Of a DNA stretch of 64,000 nt, positions 1-9,265 are shown piece after piece. The notes beneath the pieces are model-generated. The model searched no databases. It was not told the DNA's origin and saw only the letters and a list, made by a program, of their open reading frames with translations. The DNA lies in NCBI RefSeq assembly GCF_027706145.1, contig NZ_JAQFWW010000006.1, positions 1-64,000 of the forward strand, given 5' to 3'. Numbering within the stretch: the first letter of the stretch is position 1; every line of letters starts with the position of its first letter. The DNA is from Bacillus changyiensis (GTDB lineage Bacteria; Bacillota; Bacilli; Bacillales; Bacillaceae). A program made the translations under genes and the position numbers.

Positions 1-3000
1 TGCCATAAATTCAAAACACTGTGCTGTTCAATTAATACACCTTTTGGCTCTCCAGTTGATCCAGACGTGTAAATCATATAAGCAAGATGGTGCCCCTCTG
101 TTACTGATGGTGGATTTAATTCGCTTTCTCCTTTAAATCCTTTATCGACATCAATCACTTGCCCGGAGAATGATGCGGTTTTTTCTGTTAGCTTTGACTG
201 TGTCAATAAAAGAGAGACTTGACTATCTTTTAACATATATTGAATACGGCTTTCTGGGTATTCAGGGTCGATCGGCACATAAGCGCCTCCCGCTTTTAAC
301 ACCCCAAGCATTCCGACCAATAGATCAAATGATGGACGGACCATGATCCCGACTAACACATCAGGTCCAACACCTTTTTTCATCAATAGATGTGCCAGCT
401 GATTAGCTCGGCTGTTTAATTCCCGATAGGAGAGGCGATCACCTCTGAAGACTGCGGCTGTTTCATCAGGACGTATCTCTGCCTGTGTTTCAAATTGTGT
501 CGAAATGGATGGGCATGATGGCAGTGGCACATCCGTATCATTCATCTTGGCCACAAGTGCCTGTTCATCCTTAGAAATGAGTTCGAGTTCACCGAGTGTT
601 TGCTCAGGATCAGCCAACACCGACTCAATCAGATGTTCAAAATGCTTTGCCATTCGTTCGATCGTTTCTTTTTTAAATAAACTTGTGCTGTATTCAAAGC
701 GGCAACCAAGACAGTGCTCAAGCACTGCTGCCTCCAATGTTAAATCAACCTTAGACGTGTTATACTCCATGTCGAAAATAGACATTTTGACTTCTTCAGA
801 CAGTTGATAGCTTTCTTTGATATCCTGTAGTGCAAATACGGTTTGATAAAGTGGGTTTCGGCTTGGATCACGATTTAACTTTAGTTGTTTGACTAATTCA
901 TCAATAGGATATTGCTGATAATTCAGTATTTGAAGTATGTCTTGTTTGACTTCTTGGCAAAATTGACTGAAATTGATTGTTTTGCTTACTTCTTTTCTAA
1001 CGGGTAAAGTATTGACAAATAGTCCTGTGGTTCTTTCCATACTTGGATGGAAGCGTCCTGATGTAGGTGTCCCAACAACCAAATCAGCTTGTCCGGTATA
1101 TTTAGCTAACAATACAAAGTAAACCGATAAAAGAGTCATATATAGTGTCAGACCATGCTGCAAAGAAAACTCTTTTAACTGATTGAGCAAGTCTTTATTT
1201 AGTTCAAATTCAAAGATGTTCCCTGCAAAGGACTGCAAAGCTGGCCTTGGAAAATCAATAGGTAAATGAAGTTCTCCCGGTTGATCAACTAAAATTGTTG
1301 ACCAAAAGTCCCGATGTTCAGCAAGCTGCTGGTCTTCTAATTTACGCTTCTCCCAGACAGCGTAATCTTTGTAGCCGAGCTTAAGATCTGGCAAACTTCT
1401 CCCTTTATAGATGCCGGTCAATTCTTCCATAAATACTTGAAGTGACATACCATCAAAAATAATGTGATGAAAATCTAGTAATAACACATGCTTGTCAACA
1501 GATTGTATCTTTATCAACTTTGCGCGCATGAGAGGAGGCTTATCTAATGAAAACGGCTGAGGTGAAGCAGAAACAAGCTCCTCTATTTCAGACTGGTTGT
1601 GTACATCATACTCAACATGCAAGGTAACATTCGGATGAATTTTCTGTTTGAGCGTATCGTCTTTTTTTATAAAAGACGTTCTGAGTGATTCATGCCGATT
1701 GACTAATGTTTGCAATGCGAGCGAAAGCCTGTTCACATCAAGAGGTCCATCTATTTGAAATGCGCAAGGCATATGAAATAGATTGGCATCATCTGTAATT
1801 AACGATCTTGTATAAACTCCCTCTTGTGCAGCTGTCACAGGATAAGCATCACTCTCCACCGCAGGTAATAGTTCCTCAAGGTGACCGGCCTTCATTTTTT
1901 CCTCAATGACCTTCGCCATTGCAAATAAAAGTGTATGAGAAAAAATATCCCCAAGTGTTAACCGAATCCCAAACTCTTTCTCAATTTCATTCACAAGGGT
2001 CAACGCTTGTAATGAATGAAACCCGAGTTGGATAAAATCTGAGTTTGAAGTTAAATGATCCACCTTTAATGTTTTCTTCCAAACCTCCGCCAATTTAGCT
2101 TCGAGAGCTGTATGAAGTAAAGCTGTTTGTCGATGTTCTTTGAAGTAGCTTTCAGGCTCTGGAAGCTCTTGCCGATTGACTTTTTGGTTTGTGGTCAAAG
2201 GCAATTGGTCTAATTGAATAAAATATGTTGGAACCATATAATCTGGCAACTCTCTAAACAAAAAGGCTTTTACTTGATCTGCAATGTTTGCTTCATCTGC
2301 TTCAAGATATGCAGCTAATACGATCTGATGCGGTTTAGGTTCAACAGTCTTGACAACAGCTCTCCTTACTGCAGGATGCTGAATGATTTTTGCCTCAACC
2401 TCCCCAATTTCAATTCGATGCCCCCTAACTTTGACTTGGAAGTCATGACGCCCCAGAAATTGAATATTCCCATCAGGCAACATCTTCGCTTGGTCTCCTG
2501 TTTTATAGAGCCTTTCAGAAGGATCAAAAGGATTTGCGATAAATTTTTCCTTAGTCAGTGTCGGATTGTTCAAATAGCCTCTGGCTACACCTTTTCCACC
2601 TATATACAACTCACCAATTGAGTGAGGTGGTAGAAGTTGCATCGATTCACTAAAAATGTACATGGACATATGTAATAACGGTTTACCAATTGGGGTAATA
2701 CCCTCATAATCAGCAAACGCCTGCTCAAAACGATAAAGGCTCGTTTCGATCGTCGCTTCCGTTACACCATAAGTGTTATAAATTTGGATCTTCTCTCCGT
2801 AGTGTTTGATCATTCGTTTGAAGTCTTCTTTCAAACATGAATCAGCACCGAGCACAACCAATTGAAGTGAAGTGTGTTCAATTCCTTTTTCATACATATC
2901 ATCTAAAAGCGGAACAATCAGAGCAGGAGTCGACTCTAACATCGTGATTTGATGAGTTTCAATCAGTTGTTGTAGCTGTCCTAAATCACGCTTTGCTTCT

Positions 3001-5000
3001 GAAGGACAAATCACAAGGGTCCCTTGGTTCAATAAAGTTCTCGCCATATCACCGGCAAATACATCAAACGAAAAGCTAGCAAGTTGCAAAATACACGGTT
3101 TCATTTCTTGAAATCCGTATGCCTCATTATAGGCTTTCCACATATTTGTATAGTTCCGATGTTCAATCATGACGCCTTTAGGATTGCCGGTCGTTCCAGA
3201 AGTATAGATGATATAACACAAATTGTCCGGCTTCGTCACATTGTCAAGCGCTGCTGTTGACTGCTGATGAATGGCTTCATCTTGAAAATAGATGCATTCT
3301 ACAGGAGCTTCTCGGTCCATTTGATCTGTCAACAACATAACAGAATGACTGTCTTTTAAGATGAATTGGATTCTTTGTTCTGGAAATTCAGCATCAATCG
3401 GAACATAAGCTCCACCTGCTTTCATCACTGCAATGGCCCCAACGATCATGTCTTCTGTCCGGTTTGTTAAAATTGCGACTCTTTTTTCTGGTGCAACACC
3501 TTTTTGCCGAAGAAGCCGGGCAAGCTGGTTTGACCGCTCATCTAATTCTTGATATGAAAGGGTACGATTTCCACAAATAACCGCTGTTTTTTCCGGTGAT
3601 TCTTTTGCCATTCTTTGAAAAATGTCCTGAAAAGATTCCTCTATTTCATCTAATCTACTTTCTGATTCCTCTCTAAAATAGAGGGCTTGATCAGCCTCTG
3701 TTAATAAATTAAGCTGTCCAATCTGCTGCTGTGGCGCCAATAATGCTTTAGAAAACAACAGCAAAATTCTCGCAAACATATCTTGGATTTCTTGCTCTTC
3801 AAATAGATCAAGTCGATAGTCAATTTCAAATGCGATGTCTTCTCCATTGTTGACGATATGGAAAGCAAGATCATTAATTTCATATCCGTTATATAGAAAG
3901 TCGACATCATATGTGATTCCATCTGTTTTCGGAAAATCAATCTCCAAATATTGCAAAGATGTGGTGTACAAATAATCATGTGTACGGTGCTGATTACGCC
4001 AATGATTTAAAAGAAGCTCATAAGGGTATTTTTGATGTCTCATTGTTCTGAGCTGTTGCTGACTTACATTTCTTGCGAATGCCGAAAAGGTGAGAGTCGG
4101 ATCAACTTGCACACGAAATGGAACAGTACTAACAAGCATGCCAAACAGCTCTTTTTCACGAAGGGTTGTTCGGTTGGAAAACATGGTGCCGATGACAATA
4201 TCTTTTTTTTGCGTCATTTTTGATAAATAGATATAAACGCCTGCCAAGAACAAATTAAATAAACTGATATGCTGTTCAGTTGAATATTCTTTCAGCCTTT
4301 TTGCGAGTGGTTTTGATACAATTTCTGATAACCGTCTTGATTTCGCACTGCTACGATATGCACGACTAGGCTTTAAAGATGTCATTTCTGGCCTGCTTTG
4401 AAAAAGCTTTTCCCAATAGTGACGATCTTTTTCAAATCGGTGACTTTTCTTGTATTCTTGCTCTGCTTCAATTTGTTGAATAAACGATTGCGTTTTTGTC
4501 GAATGAAGAGATGTACCTTTTATGAAATGAGAATAAATCGAAATCATTTCATTTATACAGCTCATGACAGATACAGCATCTGAAATGATATGATGAATAT
4601 TGACATAAATGAAACACCGATATTGGCTTACTTTAAACACTTTAAAATCAAATAGATCTGCATCTTCTAACGGCAGAGGCCGCTGAAAGTGAGCAAGAGC
4701 GATTTGCTTGCTACTTTCAGCATCTGCACCGTTTAAATCAACAATATCGATCTCTTTTTCAATAAAATCAGCGACATACTGAACTGGTTTTCCTTCTTTT
4801 GTAGACAATATCCGCAAACGGATGTTGTCCGTTTTTTTGATAAACTCGTTTATGGCATTTGAGATCAGACCATAATGAACGGGTTGCTCAGTGTCCAATT
4901 GTATAAGAGCACCATTGTTAGAAATACTTGTGTTTGGATACATCTTTTCAACATACCAGATTCCCAGCTGTCCATCAGTTAATGGAAAATAGTGATCCAT
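1..5000 (-). CDS. Nonribosomal peptide synthetase, C-A-PCP-C-A, 3' end outside window
   Basis: The reading frame is open from an ATG at 5000 (AAGGAGG 8-9 bases upstream) to the window edge, at least 1666 codons. Domains in order are: condensation 1 (about 1-430, HH at 136-137), adenylation 1 (about 440-950, with TSGTTGNPKG and a TNQKVNR lysine motif), a carrier domain with its phosphopantetheine serine near residue 996 (LGFHSL), condensation 2 (HHIIFDG at 1178-1184) and the start of adenylation 2 (TSGSTGEPKG). Condensation 1 reads HHIISDA, so the usual final glycine is alanine. It assembles a peptide on carrier domains in the cytoplasm. Starting with a condensation domain suggests it accepts an acyl or peptidyl group made upstream. 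It is the last gene of the operon seen here. The product is not recognised. Confidence 0.95.
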   Translation of the reverse strand, partial: MDHYFPLTDGQLGIWYVEKMYPNTSISNNGALIQLDTEQPVHYGLISNAINEFIKKTDNIRLRILSTKEGKPVQYVADFIEKEIDIVDLNGADAESSKQIALAHFQRPLPLEDADLFDFKVFKVSQYRCFIYVNIHHIISDAVSVMSCINEMISIYSHFIKGTSLHSTKTQSFIQQIEAEQEYKKSHRFEKDRHYWEKLFQSRPEMTSLKPSRAYRSSAKSRRLSEIVSKPLAKRLKEYSTEQHISLFNLFLAGVYIYLSKMTQKKDIVIGTMFSNRTTLREKELFGMLVSTVPFRVQVDPTLTFSAFARNVSQQQLRTMRHQKYPYELLLNHWRNQHRTHDYLYTTSLQYLEIDFPKTDGITYDVDFLYNGYEINDLAFHIVNNGEDIAFEIDYRLDLFEEQEIQDMFARILLLFSKALLAPQQQIGQLNLLTEADQALYFREESESRLDEIEESFQDIFQRMAKESPEKTAVICGNRTLSYQELDERSNQLARLLRQKGVAPEKRVAILTNRTEDMIVGAIAVMKAGGAYVPIDAEFPEQRIQFILKDSHSVMLLTDQMDREAPVECIYFQDEAIHQQSTAALDNVTKPDNLCYIIYTSGTTGNPKGVMIEHRNYTNMWKAYNEAYGFQEMKPCILQLASFSFDVFAGDMARTLLNQGTLVICPSEAKRDLGQLQQLIETHQITMLESTPALIVPLLDDMYEKGIEHTSLQLVVLGADSCLKEDFKRMIKHYGEKIQIYNTYGVTEATIETSLYRFEQAFADYEGITPIGKPLLHMSMYIFSESMQLLPPHSIGELYIGGKGVARGYLNNPTLTKEKFIANPFDPSERLYKTGDQAKMLPDGNIQFLGRHDFQVKVRGHRIEIGEVEAKIIQHPAVRRAVVKTVEPKPHQIVLAAYLEADEANIADQVKAFLFRELPDYMVPTYFIQLDQLPLTTNQKVNRQELPEPESYFKEHRQTALLHTALEAKLAEVWKKTLKVDHLTSNSDFIQLGFHSLQALTLVNEIEKEFGIRLTLGDIFSHTLLFAMAKVIEEKMKAGHLEELLPAVESDAYPVTAAQEGVYTRSLITDDANLFHMPCAFQIDGPLDVNRLSLALQTLVNRHESLRTSFIKKDDTLKQKIHPNVTLHVEYDVHNQSEIEELVSASPQPFSLDKPPLMRAKLIKIQSVDKHVLLLDFHHIIFDGMSLQVFMEELTGIYKGRSLPDLKLGYKDYAVWEKRKLEDQQLAEHRDFWSTILVDQPGELHLPIDFPRPALQSFAGNIFEFELNKDLLNQLKEFSLQHGLTLYMTLLSVYFVLLAKYTGQADLVVGTPTSGRFHPSMERTTGLFVNTLPVRKEVSKTINFSQFCQEVKQDILQILNYQQYPIDELVKQLKLNRDPSRNPLYQTVFALQDIKESYQLSEEVKMSIFDMEYNTSKVDLTLEAAVLEHCLGCRFEYSTSLFKKETIERMAKHFEHLIESVLADPEQTLGELELISKDEQALVAKMNDTDVPLPSCPSISTQFETQAEIRPDETAAVFRGDRLSYRELNSRANQLAHLLMKKGVGPDVLVGIMVRPSFDLLVGMLGVLKAGGAYVPIDPEYPESRIQYMLKDSQVSLLLTQSKLTEKTASFSGQVIDVDKGFKGESELNPPSVTEGHHLAYMIYTSGSTGEPKGVLIEQHSVLNLW

Positions 5001-5018
5001 CTTCTTGTACCTCCTTAT

Positions 5019-6941
5019 TTAATCCTCTACAAACTGTCCTTGGTCCATTTTGACAAGATGGTCAGCGGTATGGAAGTAATGATCGTCATGTGTGATGGCA
5101 ATAACACACTTCCCTTTGTCTCTTAATTGAGGGAGCAAATGATGGTAGAAAAATTTGCGATAACCCGGATCTTGATCTGCTGCCCATTCATCAAATAAAC
5201 AAATTGGCCGATCTTCTAAATAGGCGACAAGCAAAGCCAACCGCTTCTTTTGACCTGTTGACAGCTTGGTCGTGCTAAATTCACCATCTTTGATCGAGAC
5301 TTTATCTTGAATTCTCAGAAGCTCAAGTAAGTTGTTCATTTCTTTTTCCCTTCCGCCTATCTCAATACCATATAGCCGATCAAAAAGATGAAAATCACTA
5401 AAAATGGCAGAATAGTATTCTTTTATTTGTTCAGGTGTTTTAGGAATACCGTTAATCAACATTTCACCTCGATCCGCTGGGTAAAGCCCAGTAATGAGCT
5501 TGGCAAATGTCGATTTTCCACTACCATTTCCCCCAGTGATGAAAGTCAGTTCTCCAGGCTTAAATTCATAATCAATTGGCCCAACTGAAAAGTTTTCCGT
5601 TAGACCTTTGTATTGGAACTGAACTCCCTTTAAAGTTAAAGTCACTTTCTTTCCAGTCACTTCCACATCCGTTTCATCGTCTTTCTCTAATTCAGAAACC
5701 TCTGACATCAAGCTAGTCATGCGCTTCCAACTGACATGAATCTGCATAATTTGCGGAAAAGAATGCAGGAGATATGTGACAGGTCCAATCATATATAGAA
5801 AAATAAACACGTAATTGTACAGTAAATCACCCTGCATATGAAAAATCACTGGGAATAGAAAAGCGACAAATCCAACGACTGACAATAGGATAATGTCTTC
5901 CATGATGAAGGCATTAGCAAACTTTAAATCTGCCTTTGTTCCCTTTCTTCGATAGTCTTCACAAGCTCCTTCAAAGTTTTCTTGAAACGCTTTTCTTCTC
6001 GCTCTGTTTAGTGCCAGTTCTTTAAAACCCGCTAACATATCATTTATGAAGCCAAAAAACTTGTTTTGAATGTCTCTCGTTTGTTCAAACAGTCGATTTG
6101 CTTCTCCTGCAACAATCAGGTTGATTAGAATCGTGATCACGACAACAGCCAATGATAAAATCAGACCCCAAAAGCTCAAAATACCCAAATAAATTAAACA
6201 AAAGAACAAGGTGATTAAATTTGTCGCACCTGTAACGGCCAAATGCATGCCCTCACTGATTTTTTCTGTATCATTATTTAAACAAGCACTAATCTTTCCT
6301 TTCTCAAAGCGTTCCATTCTTTCAAAAGGGATATGAAGTGTTTTATCAATCAGTGCGACCCTTTTTTCGTAAATGACTTGATTTGTAAGGACAGCAATTT
6401 TCGTACGAATATATCGTTCTGCCATGATATGAACGACCAAACCGATTAAAAATGCATAAAATAAACCATTTGTAAAATTGCCTTGTACATTTAACGATTG
6501 GTTAATGATATAAATGACAATTGTGTTACTCAACCCGCTAATTGCCCCATTGATCACTAATGGCAAAAATTGAATCTGTTTTTCTTGTCGATAAAATAAA
6601 GTAAAAGAAAAGTAGAGAAACCATAATCCCACAAGTCCACTCAATAACCAATACACAAAAGATATTTGAAAACCGACGGACTGCAACTGGATTACCTCTG
6701 TCCTCAACCATTGATAAGAAATGTGCAGAAAATAAAGCAATAATCCACACATAACAGCCGCTATAACAAAAAGCAAACTACTTTTTGCCGACTTGACGAA
6801 TAACCGTTCTTTTTTTAGAGCCTTGATGATGACTCTGCCTAACATAAATATCATGATGCAGATAAACACACTGATGACAAATGAAACTCCTGTCAAAGCG
6901 CGGCCAATATCTGCTAGTGATTGCTCACTGCTGAAATTCAC
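5019..6941 (-). CDS. Cyclic-peptide-type ABC exporter (membrane and ATPase domains fused)
   Basis: About 640 residues. The N-terminal half has roughly six hydrophobic membrane segments. The C-terminal half is an ABC ATPase with Walker A (GGNGSGKST, near residue 470), an LSTGQ signature and Walker B followed by DEWAADQDP. That last string is typical of the SyrD/PvdE/YojI exporters of peptides made by NRPSs. The GTG at 6941 is preferred because GGTGGAG lies just upstream, whereas an earlier GTG at 6953 is inside that ribosome site. It lies 18 bases ahead of the NRPS and 24 bases after the dehydratase-like gene. It most likely exports the product of the cluster, or confers self-protection. Confidence 0.9.
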   Translation of the reverse strand: MNFSSEQSLADIGRALTGVSFVISVFICIMIFMLGRVIIKALKKERLFVKSAKSSLLFVIAAVMCGLLLYFLHISYQWLRTEVIQLQSVGFQISFVYWLLSGLVGLWFLYFSFTLFYRQEKQIQFLPLVINGAISGLSNTIVIYIINQSLNVQGNFTNGLFYAFLIGLVVHIMAERYIRTKIAVLTNQVIYEKRVALIDKTLHIPFERMERFEKGKISACLNNDTEKISEGMHLAVTGATNLITLFFCLIYLGILSFWGLILSLAVVVITILINLIVAGEANRLFEQTRDIQNKFFGFINDMLAGFKELALNRARRKAFQENFEGACEDYRRKGTKADLKFANAFIMEDIILLSVVGFVAFLFPVIFHMQGDLLYNYVFIFLYMIGPVTYLLHSFPQIMQIHVSWKRMTSLMSEVSELEKDDETDVEVTGKKVTLTLKGVQFQYKGLTENFSVGPIDYEFKPGELTFITGGNGSGKSTFAKLITGLYPADRGEMLINGIPKTPEQIKEYYSAIFSDFHLFDRLYGIEIGGREKEMNNLLELLRIQDKVSIKDGEFSTTKLSTGQKKRLALLVAYLEDRPICLFDEWAADQDPGYRKFFYHHLLPQLRDKGKCVIAITHDDHYFHTADHLVKMDQGQFVED

Positions 6942-6965
6942 TCGATACTCCACCTTTCAATGACA

Positions 6966-7382
6966 CTAGCTAGATTTTGTTTTAATATGCCCTTTTACAA
7001 CAATATCTCCATTTACACTAGCAGTCCCTTCTATTAGTGTCAGGCCTCTCCGCCTTCTGATGATTTCTACTTTTAGCTCCACAAGATCTCCTGCGTAAAT
7101 CGGTTTAAGAAATTGCATGTCTTGCAAACCGGTTAAAAAAACCAATTCTTGTGAGTCAGCATTGTCATGACTTTCCTCTGCAAAAGCACTTAATTGAGCA
7201 AGACTTTCGACAACGAGTACACTAGGAAACTGCTTTTCTCCATTAATATTGATTACATACATATTGTCATGATTTATTTGATACGCTCCTTCCACTTTTA
7301 TACTGTCAACTGTCTTCTTCACCTCAGTGATGAACAAAAACGGGTGTCTGTGAGGCAAAACCGCCTCAATGTGATAAGTCAA
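6966..7382 (-). CDS. FabZ-like hotdog-fold protein lacking the usual catalytic histidine
   Basis: 138 residues from a TTG at 7382, which overlaps the TGA of the preceding ketosynthase by four bases and follows AAAGGAGG. The LPHRHPFLFI motif near residue 9 and VLVVESLAQ near residue 57 are those of FabZ-type 3-hydroxyacyl-ACP dehydratases, and the glutamate in VVESLAQ is kept. The segment that should read GHFPG reads NINGEKQFP, so the catalytic histidine is apparently missing. It may be a non-canonical dehydratase, a thioesterase-like protein or a structural partner. Its place between ketosynthase and exporter ties it to the acyl part of the product. Confidence 0.8.
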   Translation of the reverse strand: MTYHIEAVLPHRHPFLFITEVKKTVDSIKVEGAYQINHDNMYVININGEKQFPSVLVVESLAQLSAFAEESHDNADSQELVFLTGLQDMQFLKPIYAGDLVELKVEIIRRRRGLTLIEGTASVNGDIVVKGHIKTKSS

Positions 7383-8536
7383 ATAGAGGAGCCTCCTTTC
7401 CATTCTGTTGTAGGCTGCTGTATGATAAAGGATGCATAATTGCCACAAAAACCAAAATTATTGACAAGAACACTTGAGACACTTGCCCATTCCTTCTCTT
7501 TCACAATATTTGCTGTAATTTTTGGATCAAGTTCATCCAAGCCGGTTGTGGGCGGAATGCATTGTAGCTTCAATGTCAATAAAGCAGCAGCTGTTCCTAA
7601 AAACCCTGAACAGCGCAATAAATGACCACACGCTCCTTTATGAGAGCTGACAGGTATACTGCTACCAGCTTGAATGGTTTCCACCAAAGCTTCTGATTCG
7701 ATTGTATCACCTTGAGGCGTACCTGTTGCATGCGCGTGTATATAATCAGGCTTATCAATGCCAGCCATTTGAAGCGCTGTTTGAATTGAATGGACAACCT
7801 TTCCTTTATCAAGCTCAATCATGTTTTGCTTTTCGCCCCCTGTTGCACAGCTAGCCCCATCAAGCCATGCAAGCGGCTGTTGTTGCCGCTTTGCAAAGCT
7901 AGCCGCTGACTCTAAGATCAGCACGCCTGCCCCTTCACCGATTGTGATGCCGTTCCTCTTGACATCAAAGGGCTTTGCTTCGGTTTTCGTAATGGCTCTC
8001 ACAATGTCAAGTGAAGCAAAGTCGTATTGATTAAACACCTCCGCACGCGCGATAACAATAATGTCTAACTGACCATGGCGGATCATACTGTAGCCAATGG
8101 ATAGAGCTGTACCGATTGAAGCACAGGCGGACGTTGGTCTGATGATGTGACTTCTATGAAACAATGAAGATGGGAGATTGAGTTCAGGGTCCATGATCCA
8201 TTCTGCCGCATCATGTTCAAGCGCGTTATTTCCTGGCCCTGTTACAACTGGTAAAATGAGTCCCATCCTGTGATTTTCTAACTTTCCTCTGCTCAAACCA
8301 GCACCCTCTGCAGCTTCTTCCATAGCAAAAGCTAAAAATTGTTTTGCCATACTGTCTTTCGAATTTGTTACATTGCCTTTCACTTCACCACCTATTTGGC
8401 ACCTATATGGACTCGCATCAAACCGGGTAATAGGTGACATCGCACATTCGCCTGAGTATAAACCCGTTTCAAACAAATCCATTCCAAGACCGAATGGGGA
8501 AACAAGTCCTATTCCACTAATACCAACCCTATTCAT
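7379..8536 (-). CDS. FabF-like 3-oxoacyl-ACP synthase
   Basis: 385 residues, slightly shorter than FabF (about 410). The thiolase-fold catalytic set is complete: cysteine in RPTSACASIG (near 135), histidine in HAHATGT (near 268), and lysine and histidine in SHKGACGHLL (near 298-305), with a closing NNFGFCG loop. It should condense an acyl chain with malonyl-ACP. The ATG at 8536 has GGGAGG eight bases upstream. No acyl carrier protein gene is in the operon, so it must borrow the housekeeping ACP or work on the NRPS carrier. It differs from housekeeping FabF in sequence and is embedded in the secondary-metabolite operon. Confidence 0.9.
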   Translation of the reverse strand: MNRVGISGIGLVSPFGLGMDLFETGLYSGECAMSPITRFDASPYRCQIGGEVKGNVTNSKDSMAKQFLAFAMEEAAEGAGLSRGKLENHRMGLILPVVTGPGNNALEHDAAEWIMDPELNLPSSLFHRSHIIRPTSACASIGTALSIGYSMIRHGQLDIIVIARAEVFNQYDFASLDIVRAITKTEAKPFDVKRNGITIGEGAGVLILESAASFAKRQQQPLAWLDGASCATGGEKQNMIELDKGKVVHSIQTALQMAGIDKPDYIHAHATGTPQGDTIESEALVETIQAGSSIPVSSHKGACGHLLRCSGFLGTAAALLTLKLQCIPPTTGLDELDPKITANIVKEKEWASVSSVLVNNFGFCGNYASFIIQQPTTEWKGGSSI

Positions 8537-8557
8537 ATTGATAGCCTCCCACTGCTT

Positions 8558-9265
8558 TTATGTTAAACGAATCACTTCTTGACCTTGATTACTGTCAGCA
8601 TATTGGTGAATCCATTCACTAAAATTCATCTGTTCAGTTTGTTCGTTTATCCATTCCCAGTTCTTTATTTCAAACAGAGGTTGATAGGCTTGGCTTTGGA
8701 GCTCAGTTGCTAAGGCAGCAATTGTAATCCGCCCCGTAAATCCATTCTCATCACCATTAGTGACCGGCTCTCGATATATTTCTGCCACAAGCATAAAATC
8801 TGCCAGCTGATCAACTAGAACATTATGAGCTAAGCCAATTCCATACATCTTGCCACAGTGGTCTGCAAATGTTGTGGAAGGTCCATTAAGACCAAGCTGT
8901 ATGGATGCTTGGGCAGTTGGAAGGCTGTTCTCAAAAGAAATTGTCATATGGGGTCTAACAGCTTTTTTCCCTTTTTCCAAAGCATGTGCGTATCTCTCAA
9001 TATCAGGCCAGATGGCATTTGAAACATTGACAAATAAACCGATATTATCATTTTGCTGGACAATACCTTGATGGGATAGCTCGGTGATGATTTGATACAG
9101 TCCTTCGCATAACGGTTCAACAGTCTCATCATTAAATTTGCTTTTTTGATATGGAAAAGGTTCTCTCTTCATAGGTATTTCATTTTTTGTGAGCCATTGA
9201 TAGCTTGAAATCCCTTTTTTCACGGTCATTTCAATACCGAGTAAAACAACAGACGATTCTTTCAT
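8558..9265 (-). CDS. Half-length ketosynthase-like protein (N-terminal KAS domain)
   Basis: 235 residues matching only the N-terminal half of a ketosynthase. LNGPSTTFADHCGKMYGIGLA near residue 130 (given in part) aligns with the nucleophilic-cysteine region, and the cysteine is kept. There is no counterpart to the two histidine motifs. Similar stand-alone N-terminal KAS proteins occur in aryl-polyene-type fatty-acid-like clusters, where they may act as chain-length partners. The start ATG overlaps the end of the acyl ligase (ATGA), and the full ketosynthase begins 21 bases downstream, so the two are probably translated together and may form a heterodimer. A decayed gene is less likely because its boundaries and ribosome site are intact. 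Confidence 0.75.
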   Translation of the reverse strand: MKESSVVLLGIEMTVKKGISSYQWLTKNEIPMKREPFPYQKSKFNDETVEPLCEGLYQIITELSHQGIVQQNDNIGLFVNVSNAIWPDIERYAHALEKGKKAVRPHMTISFENSLPTAQASIQLGLNGPSTTFADHCGKMYGIGLAHNVLVDQLADFMLVAEIYREPVTNGDENGFTGRITIAALATELQSQAYQPLFEIKNWEWINEQTEQMNFSEWIHQYADSNQGQEVIRLT

